58,068 bases of DNA from Nonomuraea cypriaca (GTDB lineage Bacteria; Actinomycetota; Actinomycetes; Streptosporangiales; Streptosporangiaceae), in assembly GCF_015645445.1 (NCBI RefSeq), contig NZ_JADOGI010000045.1, positions 1 to 58,068 on the forward strand, in the 5' to 3' direction. The position numbers and the translations under genes were made by a program. Position 1 is the first letter of the stretch. Every line of letters begins with the position of its first letter. Below the pieces are notes generated by a model, which was not told the DNA's origin, did no database searches, and saw nothing but the letters and a program-made list of their open reading frames with translations. Positions 8,331-15,067 of this stretch are shown here, in pieces.

Positions 8331-9848
8331 TCAGTCGGTTTCTGTCCAGCCGAACGTTCTGGTCACGGCCTTCTTCCAGCCCGCGTACGCCCGTTCGCGC
8401 TCCTCCTCGCCCCAGACGGGCTCCCAGCGGCGATCCTCAGCCCAGTGGGCGCGCAGTTCGCCGGCGTCCCGCCAGAAGCCGACGGCGAGCCCGGCGGCGT
8501 AGGCCGCGCCGAGCGCGGTGGTCTCGGCGACGACCGGGCGGCTGACCGGGACGCCGAGGATGTCGGACTGGAATTGCATGCACAGGTCGTTCGAGGTGAC
8601 GCCGCCGTCCACCTTCAGCACGTCCAGGACCACGCCGGAGTCCTGCTGCATGGCCTCGACGACGTCGCGGCTCTGGTAGCAGATCGCCTCCAGGGTGGCC
8701 CTGGCCAGGTGGGCGTCGTTGTTGAAGCGCGACAGGCCGACGATCGCCCCGCGGGCGTCGGCCCGCCAGTACGGGGCGAACAGCCCGGAGAACGCCGGCA
8801 CGAAGTACATCCCGCCGCTGTCCGCCACCTGCCGGGCCAGCGTCTCGCTCTGGGGCGCGGAGGTGATGAGGTGAAGCTGGTCGCGCAGCCACTGCACCGC
8901 CGACCCGGTCACCGCGATCGAGCCTTCGAGCGCGAAGACGGGCGGCTCGCTCCCGAACTTGTACGCGACCGTGGTCAGCAGCCCGCTCCGGGAGCGCACG
9001 AGGTTGGTGCCGGTGTTGAGCAGCATGAAGTTGCCGGTGCCGTAGGTGTTCTTGGCCTCCCCGGGCGAGAAGCAGACCTGGCCCACGGTGGCCGCCTGCT
9101 GGTCGCCGAGGATCCCGGTGATCGGCACCTTCCCGCCGACCGGCCCGTACGGGATCGTGCTCCCGTAGGAGGCGGGGTCGGAGGAGGGCCTGATCTCGGG
9201 CAGCATCGCGCGCGGGATGCCGAAGAAGGACAGCAGCTCGTCGTCCCAGTCGAGCGTCTCCAGGTTCATGAGCATCGTGCGGCTGGCGTTCGTCACGTCG
9301 GTGACGTGGACGCCGCCGTTGGTGCCGCCGGTGAGGTTCCACACGGTCCAGGTGTCGGTGTTGCCGAAGACGGCCTCGCCACGGTCCACGGCCTCGCGGA
9401 CGCCGTCCACGTTCTCCAGGATCCACTGGATCTTCCCGCCGGAGAAGTACGCGTCCGGCCGCAGGCCCGTCCTGGCGCGGATGACGTCCCCCCGGCCGTC
9501 CCGCTCCAGCGCCGCGGCGATCCGGTCGGTACGCGTGTCCTGCCACACGATCGCGTTGTAGTACGGGCGCCCGGTGCGCGGGTTCCACACCACGGTCGTC
9601 TCGCGCTGGTTCGTGACGCCCAGCGCGGCCAGGTCGCTGTCGTGCAGCCCGGCGCGCTGGAGGGTGGTCTGGATCACGGCGCCGGCCCTGGTCCAGATCT
9701 CGATCGGGTTGTGCTCCACCCAGCCCGCCCTGGGCAGGATCTGCTCGTGCTCGAGCTGGAACTTGGCCACCTCGGCGCCGTCGTGATCGAAGATCATGAA
9801 GCGCGTGCTCGTGGTGCCCTGGTCGACGGCGCCCACGAAATCAGGCAT
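8331..9848 (-). CDS. glpK: Glycerol kinase
   Basis: GlpK phosphorylates glycerol to glycerol 3-phosphate with ATP. The 505-residue product has the full family length and starts with the phosphate-binding loop [16 protein letters not shown]. It contains NQRETTVVW, which contributes to the glycerol site, ILGDQQAA, and the C-terminal adenosine motif [17 protein letters not shown] strong AGAGGAGA ribosome site precedes the ATG. It lies downstream of glpF on the same strand, separated by 122 bp of tandem repeats, so uptake and phosphorylation are probably co-transcribed. No glpD was seen nearby. Confidence 0.96.
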   Translation of the reverse strand: MPDFVGAVDQGTTSTRFMIFDHDGAEVAKFQLEHEQILPRAGWVEHNPIEIWTRAGAVIQTTLQRAGLHDSDLAALGVTNQRETTVVWNPRTGRPYYNAIVWQDTRTDRIAAALERDGRGDVIRARTGLRPDAYFSGGKIQWILENVDGVREAVDRGEAVFGNTDTWTVWNLTGGTNGGVHVTDVTNASRTMLMNLETLDWDDELLSFFGIPRAMLPEIRPSSDPASYGSTIPYGPVGGKVPITGILGDQQAATVGQVCFSPGEAKNTYGTGNFMLLNTGTNLVRSRSGLLTTVAYKFGSEPPVFALEGSIAVTGSAVQWLRDQLHLITSAPQSETLARQVADSGGMYFVPAFSGLFAPYWRADARGAIVGLSRFNNDAHLARATLEAICYQSRDVVEAMQQDSGVVLDVLKVDGGVTSNDLCMQFQSDILGVPVSRPVVAETTALGAAYAAGLAVGFWRDAGELRAHWAEDRRWEPVWGEEERERAYAGWKKAVTRTFGWTETD

Positions 9849-9866
9849 GGCGTTCTCCTCTGCGTG

Positions 9867-9995
9867 TCTCAGGCGTCCGATGGCCGCACGGCTTTCCGGG
9901 TTTCAGGTGTCGGATGGCTGCCCGGCTCCACGGGTTTCAGGCGTTCGATGGCTGCCCGGCTCCACGGGTTTCAGGTGTCGGATGGCTTCACGGCG
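9867..9995. repeat. 34-bp tandem repeat derived from the glpF 3' end
   Basis: Units occupy 9867-9900, 9901-9934 and 9935-9968, with a fourth partial copy from 9969 that is the true 3' end of glpF, including its stop at 9971-9973. The unit begins TTTCAGGTGTCGGATGGC on the plus strand. Copies 2 and 3 differ at only two or three positions; copy 1 is more diverged. Each unit therefore carries a copy of the last glpF codons plus the stop, placed between glpF and glpK. Confidence 0.9.
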
Positions 9996-10780
9996 TCGCG
10001 GTCCTCTCCTGGTGGCAGGAACCGGGCGACGCACACCTGGTACAGGCCGGCGCCGATGGCCCCGCCGATCAGCGGGCCGACGATCGGGACCCAGAAGTAC
10101 AGGTCGCCGTACTGGTCTCGCCACGCGCCGTCGTACCCCGTCAGGAAGCTGGCCAGGCGCGGGCCGAAGTCGCGGGCGGGGTTGATCGCGTACCCGGCGT
10201 CGGCGCCGAAGGACATGCCGATCCCGACCACGAGGAGACCGATGACGAAGGGGCCCATGTTCGCGCTGGGAGCCATGTTGAGCGTGTCGGACAGGGCGAA
10301 GATGACGAAGAGCAGGATGGCGGTGCCGAGGATCTGGTCGCGCAGTCCGCCCCACAGGCCCACCGGCAGGGTGCCGTTGCCGGGCAGGGTGGAGAACACG
10401 ATCTGCGTCTTCACCGTGTGCCCTGGGTCGGCCATGGCCAGGATCTCGGTGTAGTTCCAGCGCACCAGCAGCGCCGCGACGAACGCGCCTGCCGTCTGCG
10501 CGAGCGCGAACGGCACGACCTTGTTCCAAGCGAAGCCGCGGAAGAGGGCGAACCCCAGCGTGACCGCAGGATTGAGGTGCGCGCCCGAGGTCCGGCCCGC
10601 GACGTAGATGCCGAGCGCGACGCCGATCCCCCACGCCCAGGAGATGCTGTCGTGGTCGCCGAGTCCGCCGGCGACGACCTGTGCCACCACGCCCGCTCCG
10701 AACAGGACGAGCACCATCGTCCCGGCGGACTCGGCGATCAACTCGCCGGCCAGCCCCATCCGGTTGAGACGTCCGGCCAC
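9971..10780 (-). CDS. glpF: Glycerol facilitator, MIP/aquaporin family
   Basis: GlpF forms a membrane channel for glycerol diffusion. The protein has six transmembrane helices and both half-helix signature motifs of the MIP family, here SGAHLNPAVTLG and GYAINPARDFGPR. The Asp after the second NPAR (NPARD) is characteristic of glycerol-permeable members. I chose the GTG at 10780 because GAGGGGG lies 6 bases upstream and the product then begins close to the conserved GLAGELIAESAG. An in-frame ATG at 10837 would add 19 atypical residues. From the chosen start the length is 269 residues, normal for the family. It precedes glpK. Confidence 0.93.
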   Translation of the reverse strand: MAGRLNRMGLAGELIAESAGTMVLVLFGAGVVAQVVAGGLGDHDSISWAWGIGVALGIYVAGRTSGAHLNPAVTLGFALFRGFAWNKVVPFALAQTAGAFVAALLVRWNYTEILAMADPGHTVKTQIVFSTLPGNGTLPVGLWGGLRDQILGTAILLFVIFALSDTLNMAPSANMGPFVIGLLVVGIGMSFGADAGYAINPARDFGPRLASFLTGYDGAWRDQYGDLYFWVPIVGPLIGGAIGAGLYQVCVARFLPPGEDRDAVKPSDT

Positions 10781-10924
10781 AACCCGCCCCCTCGTGTTCC
10801 GCGTGAGCGTTGTGTGCCATTCCCGATTCCCGGGCATGCATACGGACTGTGCGCTATACGTTGCGGAAAGTAAGTGATGCGCGGGCTTCGACGCCCCGGA
10901 CGGCTTGACGCCGGCGGCGGGGGG

Positions 10925-11386
10925 TCAGAGGGGCCGGACGAAGGTGACCAGGCTCGTGCCCGGGCCGTTGTAGCCGGGGACGGGGTCGCCGACCTGGAAG
11001 CCCATCCGCCGGTGGAAGGCGATGGAGGTCTGGTTGACCGGCGCGGTGATGGCCTTGACGACCTGCCGGTCGTGGTGGCGGGCGAGGTCGAAGAAGCGCT
11101 CGTACATCGTCCTGGCGAGGCCGCTCGTCCTGGCGGCGGGGGCGACGCCGACGAAGTGGATGTACGCCTCGTCCGGCTCGGACGGCGAGACGAAGCCGAT
11201 CAGGAAGCCGGCCATTCCCTCCGGACCCTCCGCGACGAGGCTCGTGCGGTGGAAATGGTCAAGGAACAGCCTGGGCAGTGAGGGCAGGATGGGACGGCCC
11301 CACCAGTCGTCGACCACGGCGGCGATGGCGTCGTAGTCGGCCGGGGTGGCGGTGCGCAGCGGGTACGCGGTAGGCGTAGGTGTCAT
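10925..11386 (-). CDS. GNAT family N-acetyltransferase
   Basis: This is a 153-residue single-domain GNAT. It begins YPLRTATPADYDAIAAVV, the usual first strand and helix. The acetyl-CoA site region reads VGVAPAARTSGLARTMYERF, a variant of the V-x-x-x-x-R/Q-x-x-G-x-G/A motif, and the end reads AFHRRMGFQVGD, the family's last helix-strand turn. The substrate is unknown. ATG 11386 is chosen because the longer frame upstream is Arg-rich and unrelated. It lies downstream of the methyltransferase on the same strand, but hairpins in between may separate the transcripts. Confidence 0.88.
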   Translation of the reverse strand: MTPTPTAYPLRTATPADYDAIAAVVDDWWGRPILPSLPRLFLDHFHRTSLVAEGPEGMAGFLIGFVSPSEPDEAYIHFVGVAPAARTSGLARTMYERFFDLARHHDRQVVKAITAPVNQTSIAFHRRMGFQVGDPVPGYNGPGTSLVTFVRPL

Positions 11387-11457
11387 GGCCTGCTCTGGAG
11401 GTGTGGAGATCTCGTTCCCGCCGATCGTAGTGAGGGGCACGCCCACGGCGAACGTGC

Positions 11458-11486
11458 GGGGTGGCCGGCCCGCCGCGGGCCACCCC
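11458..11486. terminator. Stem-loop between methyltransferase and GNAT genes
   Basis: GGGGTGGCC (11458-11466) pairs with GGCCACCCC (11478-11486) around an 11-base loop. A second small stem, TCCCG/CGGGA, follows at about 11492-11502. There is no U tract, as is common for actinobacterial terminators. It could attenuate transcription from the methyltransferase into the GNAT gene. Confidence 0.5.
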
Positions 11487-11541
11487 CGAAAGTCCCGCCG
11501 GGACGGGGCCGCCTCAGGAAACCCCCGGAAGCGGGCCGCCG

Positions 11542-12414
11542 TCAGTGTCCGCTTGGGAGGCGTGCCGTCGCCAGCCAGCCGTGACCGGCGCGGGGGTCGG
11601 CGGGGTCGAACGCGGGTGGGGCCGGCCGTCCGTAACCGGCCGCGACCTCGACGACGTCGCACACGGCCGGACGCCAGCCGCGCCGGGCGAGCCAGGTGTC
11701 CAGACGCTCGGCGGGACCGCCTCGCCACAGGGCGACGAGTTCAGCGGATATGGCCGCACGGGCCTCGCGGAACAGGGCGGAGTCCGTACCGTGGTCGAGG
11801 GCGAGGACGCTGCCGGGCGCGGACACGGCGGTGATCCGGTCGAGGAGCCGGTCGGCGGCCTCGGGTGGCAGTGCGTACAGGATGCCCTCGGCGAGCCAGG
11901 CGGCCGGACGCCCCGGGTCGAAGCCCGACTCCGCCAGCGCGCGCGGCCAGTCCTCGCGCAGGTCGGTGGCCACCTCGACGCGGTGGCACGCGGGCTCCGC
12001 GCCCGCACCGCCCAGAACGGCGCTCTTGAACGACAGCACGTCGGCGAAGTCCAGTTCGAAGACCGTGGCGCCCGCGGGCCAGGCGAGCCGGTACGCGCGG
12101 GCGTCCATGCCGGCGGCCAGCAGGACAACCTGCTCGCAGCCCTGCTCCACCGCTTCCAGCAGCGCCCGGTCGAGAAATCGCGTGCGTACGGCGACCTGCC
12201 CGGCCATCATCCGCACGAAGCTCCGCGTCTCCGGCGACGACTGGGCGGCCCAGGGGGAGACGGCCGGATCGACGGCCCTGAGGAAGTGCCGCGCATACGG
12301 GTCGGCGAACAGCCGGTCCGAGCGGTCGCTCTCCTGGGCGCGCAGGAGGGCGACCGCGAAGGCGGTGGCGCTGATTCCGGTCAGGCTCTCGGGGACCGTC
12401 GGTTCGGGTGTCAC
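11542..12414 (-). CDS. SAM-dependent methyltransferase, leucine carboxyl methyltransferase-like
   Basis: The 290-residue protein matches the PPM1/LCM-like family common in actinomycetes (TIGR00027 type). It shows SATAFAVALLRAQESDRSDR near the N-terminus and the typical RTRFLDRALLEAVEQGCEQV, then VVLLAAGMDARAYRL, where the GxDARxxRL motif binds SAM, followed by FELDFADVLSFK. In actinomycetes these enzymes often methylate carboxyl or hydroxyl groups of secondary metabolites; the substrate here is unknown. It begins with GTG behind AGCAGGA and lies 49 bp downstream of the FAD monooxygenase on the same strand, so the two are probably co-expressed under the TetR regulator. Confidence 0.87.
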   Translation of the reverse strand: MTPEPTVPESLTGISATAFAVALLRAQESDRSDRLFADPYARHFLRAVDPAVSPWAAQSSPETRSFVRMMAGQVAVRTRFLDRALLEAVEQGCEQVVLLAAGMDARAYRLAWPAGATVFELDFADVLSFKSAVLGGAGAEPACHRVEVATDLREDWPRALAESGFDPGRPAAWLAEGILYALPPEAADRLLDRITAVSAPGSVLALDHGTDSALFREARAAISAELVALWRGGPAERLDTWLARRGWRPAVCDVVEVAAGYGRPAPPAFDPADPRAGHGWLATARLPSGH

Positions 12415-12463
12415 GGGTGTCCTGCTCTCTGTCTTGGACGGCGAATGGTCTGGCCGGTGGGTC

Positions 12464-14074
12464 TCACGCGGCCAGGACGCGGAAGTAGTCGGTCACGGGT
12501 GCGAAGTCGACCTGGTCACCGCGGTAGCCGACGTACTTGTCCGGGCGGATCACGTACAGGCTGGGACGGCGCACGCCGTAGCGGTTGTGGGCCTCGCTGC
12601 GCGGGTCGGCGTAGATCCCCTCGGCGGGCCCGGGCGGCAGATGGCCGCGCGTGACGAGGTGGACGTCGCCGTGCCCGTCCATCACCTCGCGGGCGGCGGC
12701 CTGCCAGACGGCCAGGATGCCGGGGTCCGTCGTGTCGGCCCCGAAGAGGACGAGATGGTGGCCCGGCGGCCGCAGGAGGTGCCGGAGCGCCACCACGGAC
12801 CCGGAGCGGGTCTCGACGTAGGTGTCCCGCACCAGCTCACCGGCCTCCGGCCCGGCGCCGGCGACGTCGCTCCACGCCCTGGCCGGTGACTCGTGCCAGC
12901 GTTCGAAGACGAGGGCGCTGCCGCGGTAGTGGACGAGGTGCTCGCCGAAGGCGTTCGACAGCCGCTGCTGCACGGGGTTGAGCCGGCCGAACAGGCGCAG
13001 CGCGTGCCGCCTGACCCGGCGGGCGAGCAGTGTGGTCTCCGTGGCGAGGTGGGTGGTGGTCGATGTCGCGTCGACCACGGCCTTGACCACGGGCCACCGT
13101 TCGGCCTGGTAGCTGTCCAGGAGGGACTCGCCGGCGCGTCCTGTCACGACGAGCGCGAGCTTCCAGCCCAGGTTGAGGGCGTCCTGCATGCCCGTGTTCA
13201 TGCCCTGGCCGCCCACCGGGCTGTGGCTGTGCGCGGCGTCTCCGATCAGCAGGACCCGGCCGCTGCGCAGCCGGTCGGCCAGGCTCTCGCGGGCCACGAA
13301 CGACGAGCTCCACCGCAGGTCGCGGACGCGGGAGTCCAGCGGAGTGCGTTGGGTGACGTAGGTGGCGAAGTCGGCCAGGCCGGGGTCTTCCGGCGGCTGG
13401 TCGCCGGGGGTACTGGCAAGGATGCGCCAGTAGCCCTCCACCATGGGGAAGACGGCCAGAACGCCGGTCCTGCCGAAGTAGACGTGGAAGCGGTCCCGTG
13501 TGAGCGTCCAGTCCGTGGCGACGTCGCCCAGGATGAAACCGCGCCTGAGATCGGCTCGCTCCCGGGTGATCCCCGCCGACTCGCGCACGGTGCTGTGGGC
13601 GCCGTCCGCGCCGATCAGCCAGTGGGTGTCGCACCGTTCGGCGCGGCCGTCCCCATGGACGATCTCCACGTTGACGCCGTGCGCTCTGGCCCGCTGGCCG
13701 ACGAGGCGGGTGTTCCACTCGACGGTGACCCCGAGCTCCTCGGCTCGGTCCCTGAGCAGTGCGACCGTCTGCCACTGCGGGATGCACAGGTCCAGCGGGA
13801 ACGGGGAGTCCACCGCTGTCACGTCCATCTCGGCCAGGGTCGTCGTGCCCTGGTAGAAGTTCAGCGCGTGCAGCGGGACGCCGCGTTCGATGGCGGCCTG
13901 CGCCAGGCCCAGGTCGTCCAGCAGTTCCAGCGACCTGGCCACGATGGACACGGCCCGGCTCTCCCGGTGCTCCGCGGCTCCGGCGTCGATGACGCGCGGG
14001 ATCACCCCGCGCCGTGCCAGCTCGATGGCCAGCACCAGGCCGGCCGGCCCCGCGCCCACGATGAGTACGCTCAC
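12464..14074 (-). CDS. FAD-dependent aromatic monooxygenase (PheA/TfdB type)
   Basis: A class A flavoprotein hydroxylase of 536 residues. The dinucleotide-binding fold is at the N-terminus (VLIVGAGPAGLVLAIELARRG), the DG motif reads IGADGAHSTVRESAG, and the GD motif reads LLIGDAAHSHSPVGGQGMNTG. The last 150 residues form the thioredoxin-like domain found in phenol hydroxylases and polyketide oxygenases. Such enzymes hydroxylate phenols or polyketides with NAD(P)H and O2; some inactivate antibiotics. The GTG start follows AAGGTGG. Two TetR-type operators 50 bp apart flank its likely promoter, whose -35 TTGACG (minus strand) abuts the upstream operator, so it is almost certainly controlled by the adjacent TetR protein. 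Confidence 0.92.
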   Translation of the reverse strand: MSVLIVGAGPAGLVLAIELARRGVIPRVIDAGAAEHRESRAVSIVARSLELLDDLGLAQAAIERGVPLHALNFYQGTTTLAEMDVTAVDSPFPLDLCIPQWQTVALLRDRAEELGVTVEWNTRLVGQRARAHGVNVEIVHGDGRAERCDTHWLIGADGAHSTVRESAGITRERADLRRGFILGDVATDWTLTRDRFHVYFGRTGVLAVFPMVEGYWRILASTPGDQPPEDPGLADFATYVTQRTPLDSRVRDLRWSSSFVARESLADRLRSGRVLLIGDAAHSHSPVGGQGMNTGMQDALNLGWKLALVVTGRAGESLLDSYQAERWPVVKAVVDATSTTTHLATETTLLARRVRRHALRLFGRLNPVQQRLSNAFGEHLVHYRGSALVFERWHESPARAWSDVAGAGPEAGELVRDTYVETRSGSVVALRHLLRPPGHHLVLFGADTTDPGILAVWQAAAREVMDGHGDVHLVTRGHLPPGPAEGIYADPRSEAHNRYGVRRPSLYVIRPDKYVGYRGDQVDFAPVTDYFRVLAA

Positions 14075-14085
14075 ATGCCCACCTT

Positions 14086-14103
14086 AGAACGAATGATCGT
14101 TCT
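14086..14103. promoter_or_regulatory. TetR-type operator 1 (monooxygenase, downstream site)
   Basis: AGAACGA and TCGTTCT are perfect inverted arms around ATGA. The site lies between the monooxygenase start codon (14074) and its likely -10 region, so binding would block transcription start. It shares its arms with the sites at 14136 and 14771. Confidence 0.75.
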
Positions 14104-14135
14104 TTTATGAGAGCACGGCCACAGCCACTGCGTCA

Positions 14136-14153
14136 AGAACGAACGTTCATTCT
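14136..14153. promoter_or_regulatory. TetR-type operator 2 (monooxygenase, upstream site)
   Basis: AGAACGAACGTTCATTCT is an 18-base palindrome with one mismatch. It lies between the tetR stop and the monooxygenase. On the minus strand its last base is the first T of a TTGACG -35 box. Its centre is exactly 50 bp, about five helical turns, from that of operator 1. Confidence 0.8.
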
Positions 14154-14154
14154 C

Positions 14155-14757
14155 TCATTTGGTCGCGTGCGCCGACATCAGGGCGCGCAGGCCGTCACGG
14201 AACGCCGCCGAATCGGCGTGGCCATAAACCGCCCGAAGCACCATGAACCCATCCACCACAGCCATCAGGACGTCGGCCACGTGCTCGGCGGGGACGTCTG
14301 CGGGAAGCAGGCCGCGGCGCTGGTGCCGGACCACGAGACCCCGGACGACGCCGCGGGCCTCCTCCATGACCTCCTTCAGCTTCGCGGACAACGCGGGCGA
14401 GCGGAGCGCCTCCGACCAGACCTGGATCAGCAGTTGGGCCGACTCCGTCGATCCGGACAGCGGTGGGCGCTCGACCCCCAGCACCAGGTCGACCATGTTG
14501 TCCAGGTCGGGCGGCCGTTCCTCACCCTGCGCCTCGAACACCGCCGCGACCTCGGCCAGCGCCTCGGCGGCGGTCGCCGCGATGATGTCGTCCTTGCTCT
14601 TGAAGTAGCGGTAGACGGCGCCCGCCGACAACTCGGCCTCGGCGAGGATGTCCTGCATGGAGGTGGCGTGGAAGCCGTTGCCGATGAAGCAACGCCGGGC
14701 GGCGTCCAGGATCTGGCGACGGCGGGCTTCCAGGTGCTCTTTGGGCATGCGTGCCAT
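14155..14757 (-). CDS. TetR family transcriptional repressor
   Basis: The 200-residue protein has the TetR helix-turn-helix near its N-terminus: RRRQILDAARRCFIGNGFHA, then TSMQDILAEAELSAGAVYRY and FKSKDDIIAA. The C-terminal ligand domain begins TAAEALAEVAAVFEAQGEER and is typical in length. Its own promoter reads -35 TTGTCA, 17 bp, -10 TACGTT on the minus strand, and the 17-bp spacer is occupied by operator 3. With operators 1 and 2 at the monooxygenase promoter, it very probably represses itself and the monooxygenase-methyltransferase genes. There is no ribosome site before ATG 14757, suggesting a leaderless message. The inducer is unknown. Confidence 0.93.
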   Translation of the reverse strand: MARMPKEHLEARRRQILDAARRCFIGNGFHATSMQDILAEAELSAGAVYRYFKSKDDIIAATAAEALAEVAAVFEAQGEERPPDLDNMVDLVLGVERPPLSGSTESAQLLIQVWSEALRSPALSAKLKEVMEEARGVVRGLVVRHQRRGLLPADVPAEHVADVLMAVVDGFMVLRAVYGHADSAAFRDGLRALMSAHATK

Positions 14758-14765
14758 GGGATCAC

Positions 14766-14794
14766 AACGTAGAACGAACGTTCGCCCTTGACAA
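14766..14794 (-). promoter_or_regulatory. tetR promoter with operator 3 in its spacer
   Basis: On the minus strand TTGTCA (14794-14789) and TACGTT (14771-14766) are separated by exactly 17 bp. The operator AGAACGAACGTTCGCCCT (plus strand 14771-14788) fills that spacer. Its left arm is identical to that of operator 2; the right arm has two mismatches. The geometry is classic for autorepression. Confidence 0.72.
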
Positions 14795-14829
14795 CCGCGC
14801 CGCGATCCTTCCTTCGCGACCGGCCACGG

Positions 14830-14955
14830 CTAGCCCCAGTGCGGCGGCCTGTTGTCCAGGTAGAAGGAGTCCTGGTCGTCCTCGCGCCAGTCGCCCCAGC
14901 CGAGGTCCGTGTCGTCCGCCGTCTGCTCAGGTAGAAAATCTTCCACGCCCGACAT
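14830..14955 (-). CDS. Small conserved acidic protein (41 aa)
   Basis: The 41-residue frame from ATG 14955 is strongly acidic, with the core TADDTDLGWGDW and a C-terminus ending DNRPPHWG. I recall similar short actinobacterial proteins of unknown function that share DDTDxGWG and end in RPPHW; that is recollection, not a search. The frame is open further upstream, but that part is Arg-rich shadow sequence. It is read toward tetR, whose operator 3 lies downstream. No function can be assigned. Confidence 0.65.
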   Translation of the reverse strand: MSGVEDFLPEQTADDTDLGWGDWREDDQDSFYLDNRPPHWG

Positions 14956-15067
14956 GCTACCCGGGAGGACAAACCGACACCCGGCGCATCGGCAGGTCCA
15001 GGGACAGGCACGATGCTCGGCTGTACGATGCGTAGGCAGGTGTCGCCTATCCCCCGTGAGGCTGCGC

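Noticed and set aside
9867..9995. Possible CRISPR array from regular 34-bp repeats
   Set aside because: The units abut directly without spacers, there are no cas genes, and the unit is the glpF 3' end.
7542..10454. A 970-codon plus-strand frame across permease, glpK and glpF
   Set aside because: It crosses three well-defined genes and intergenic repeats, and has no recognisable domain.
4406..10872. Shared 11-mer TGCGGAAAGTA at 4406 and 10862
   Set aside because: One copy overlaps a promoter read rightward and the other lies upstream of glpF, read leftward. The relative orientation differs and no palindrome is present, so a shared operator is unlikely.
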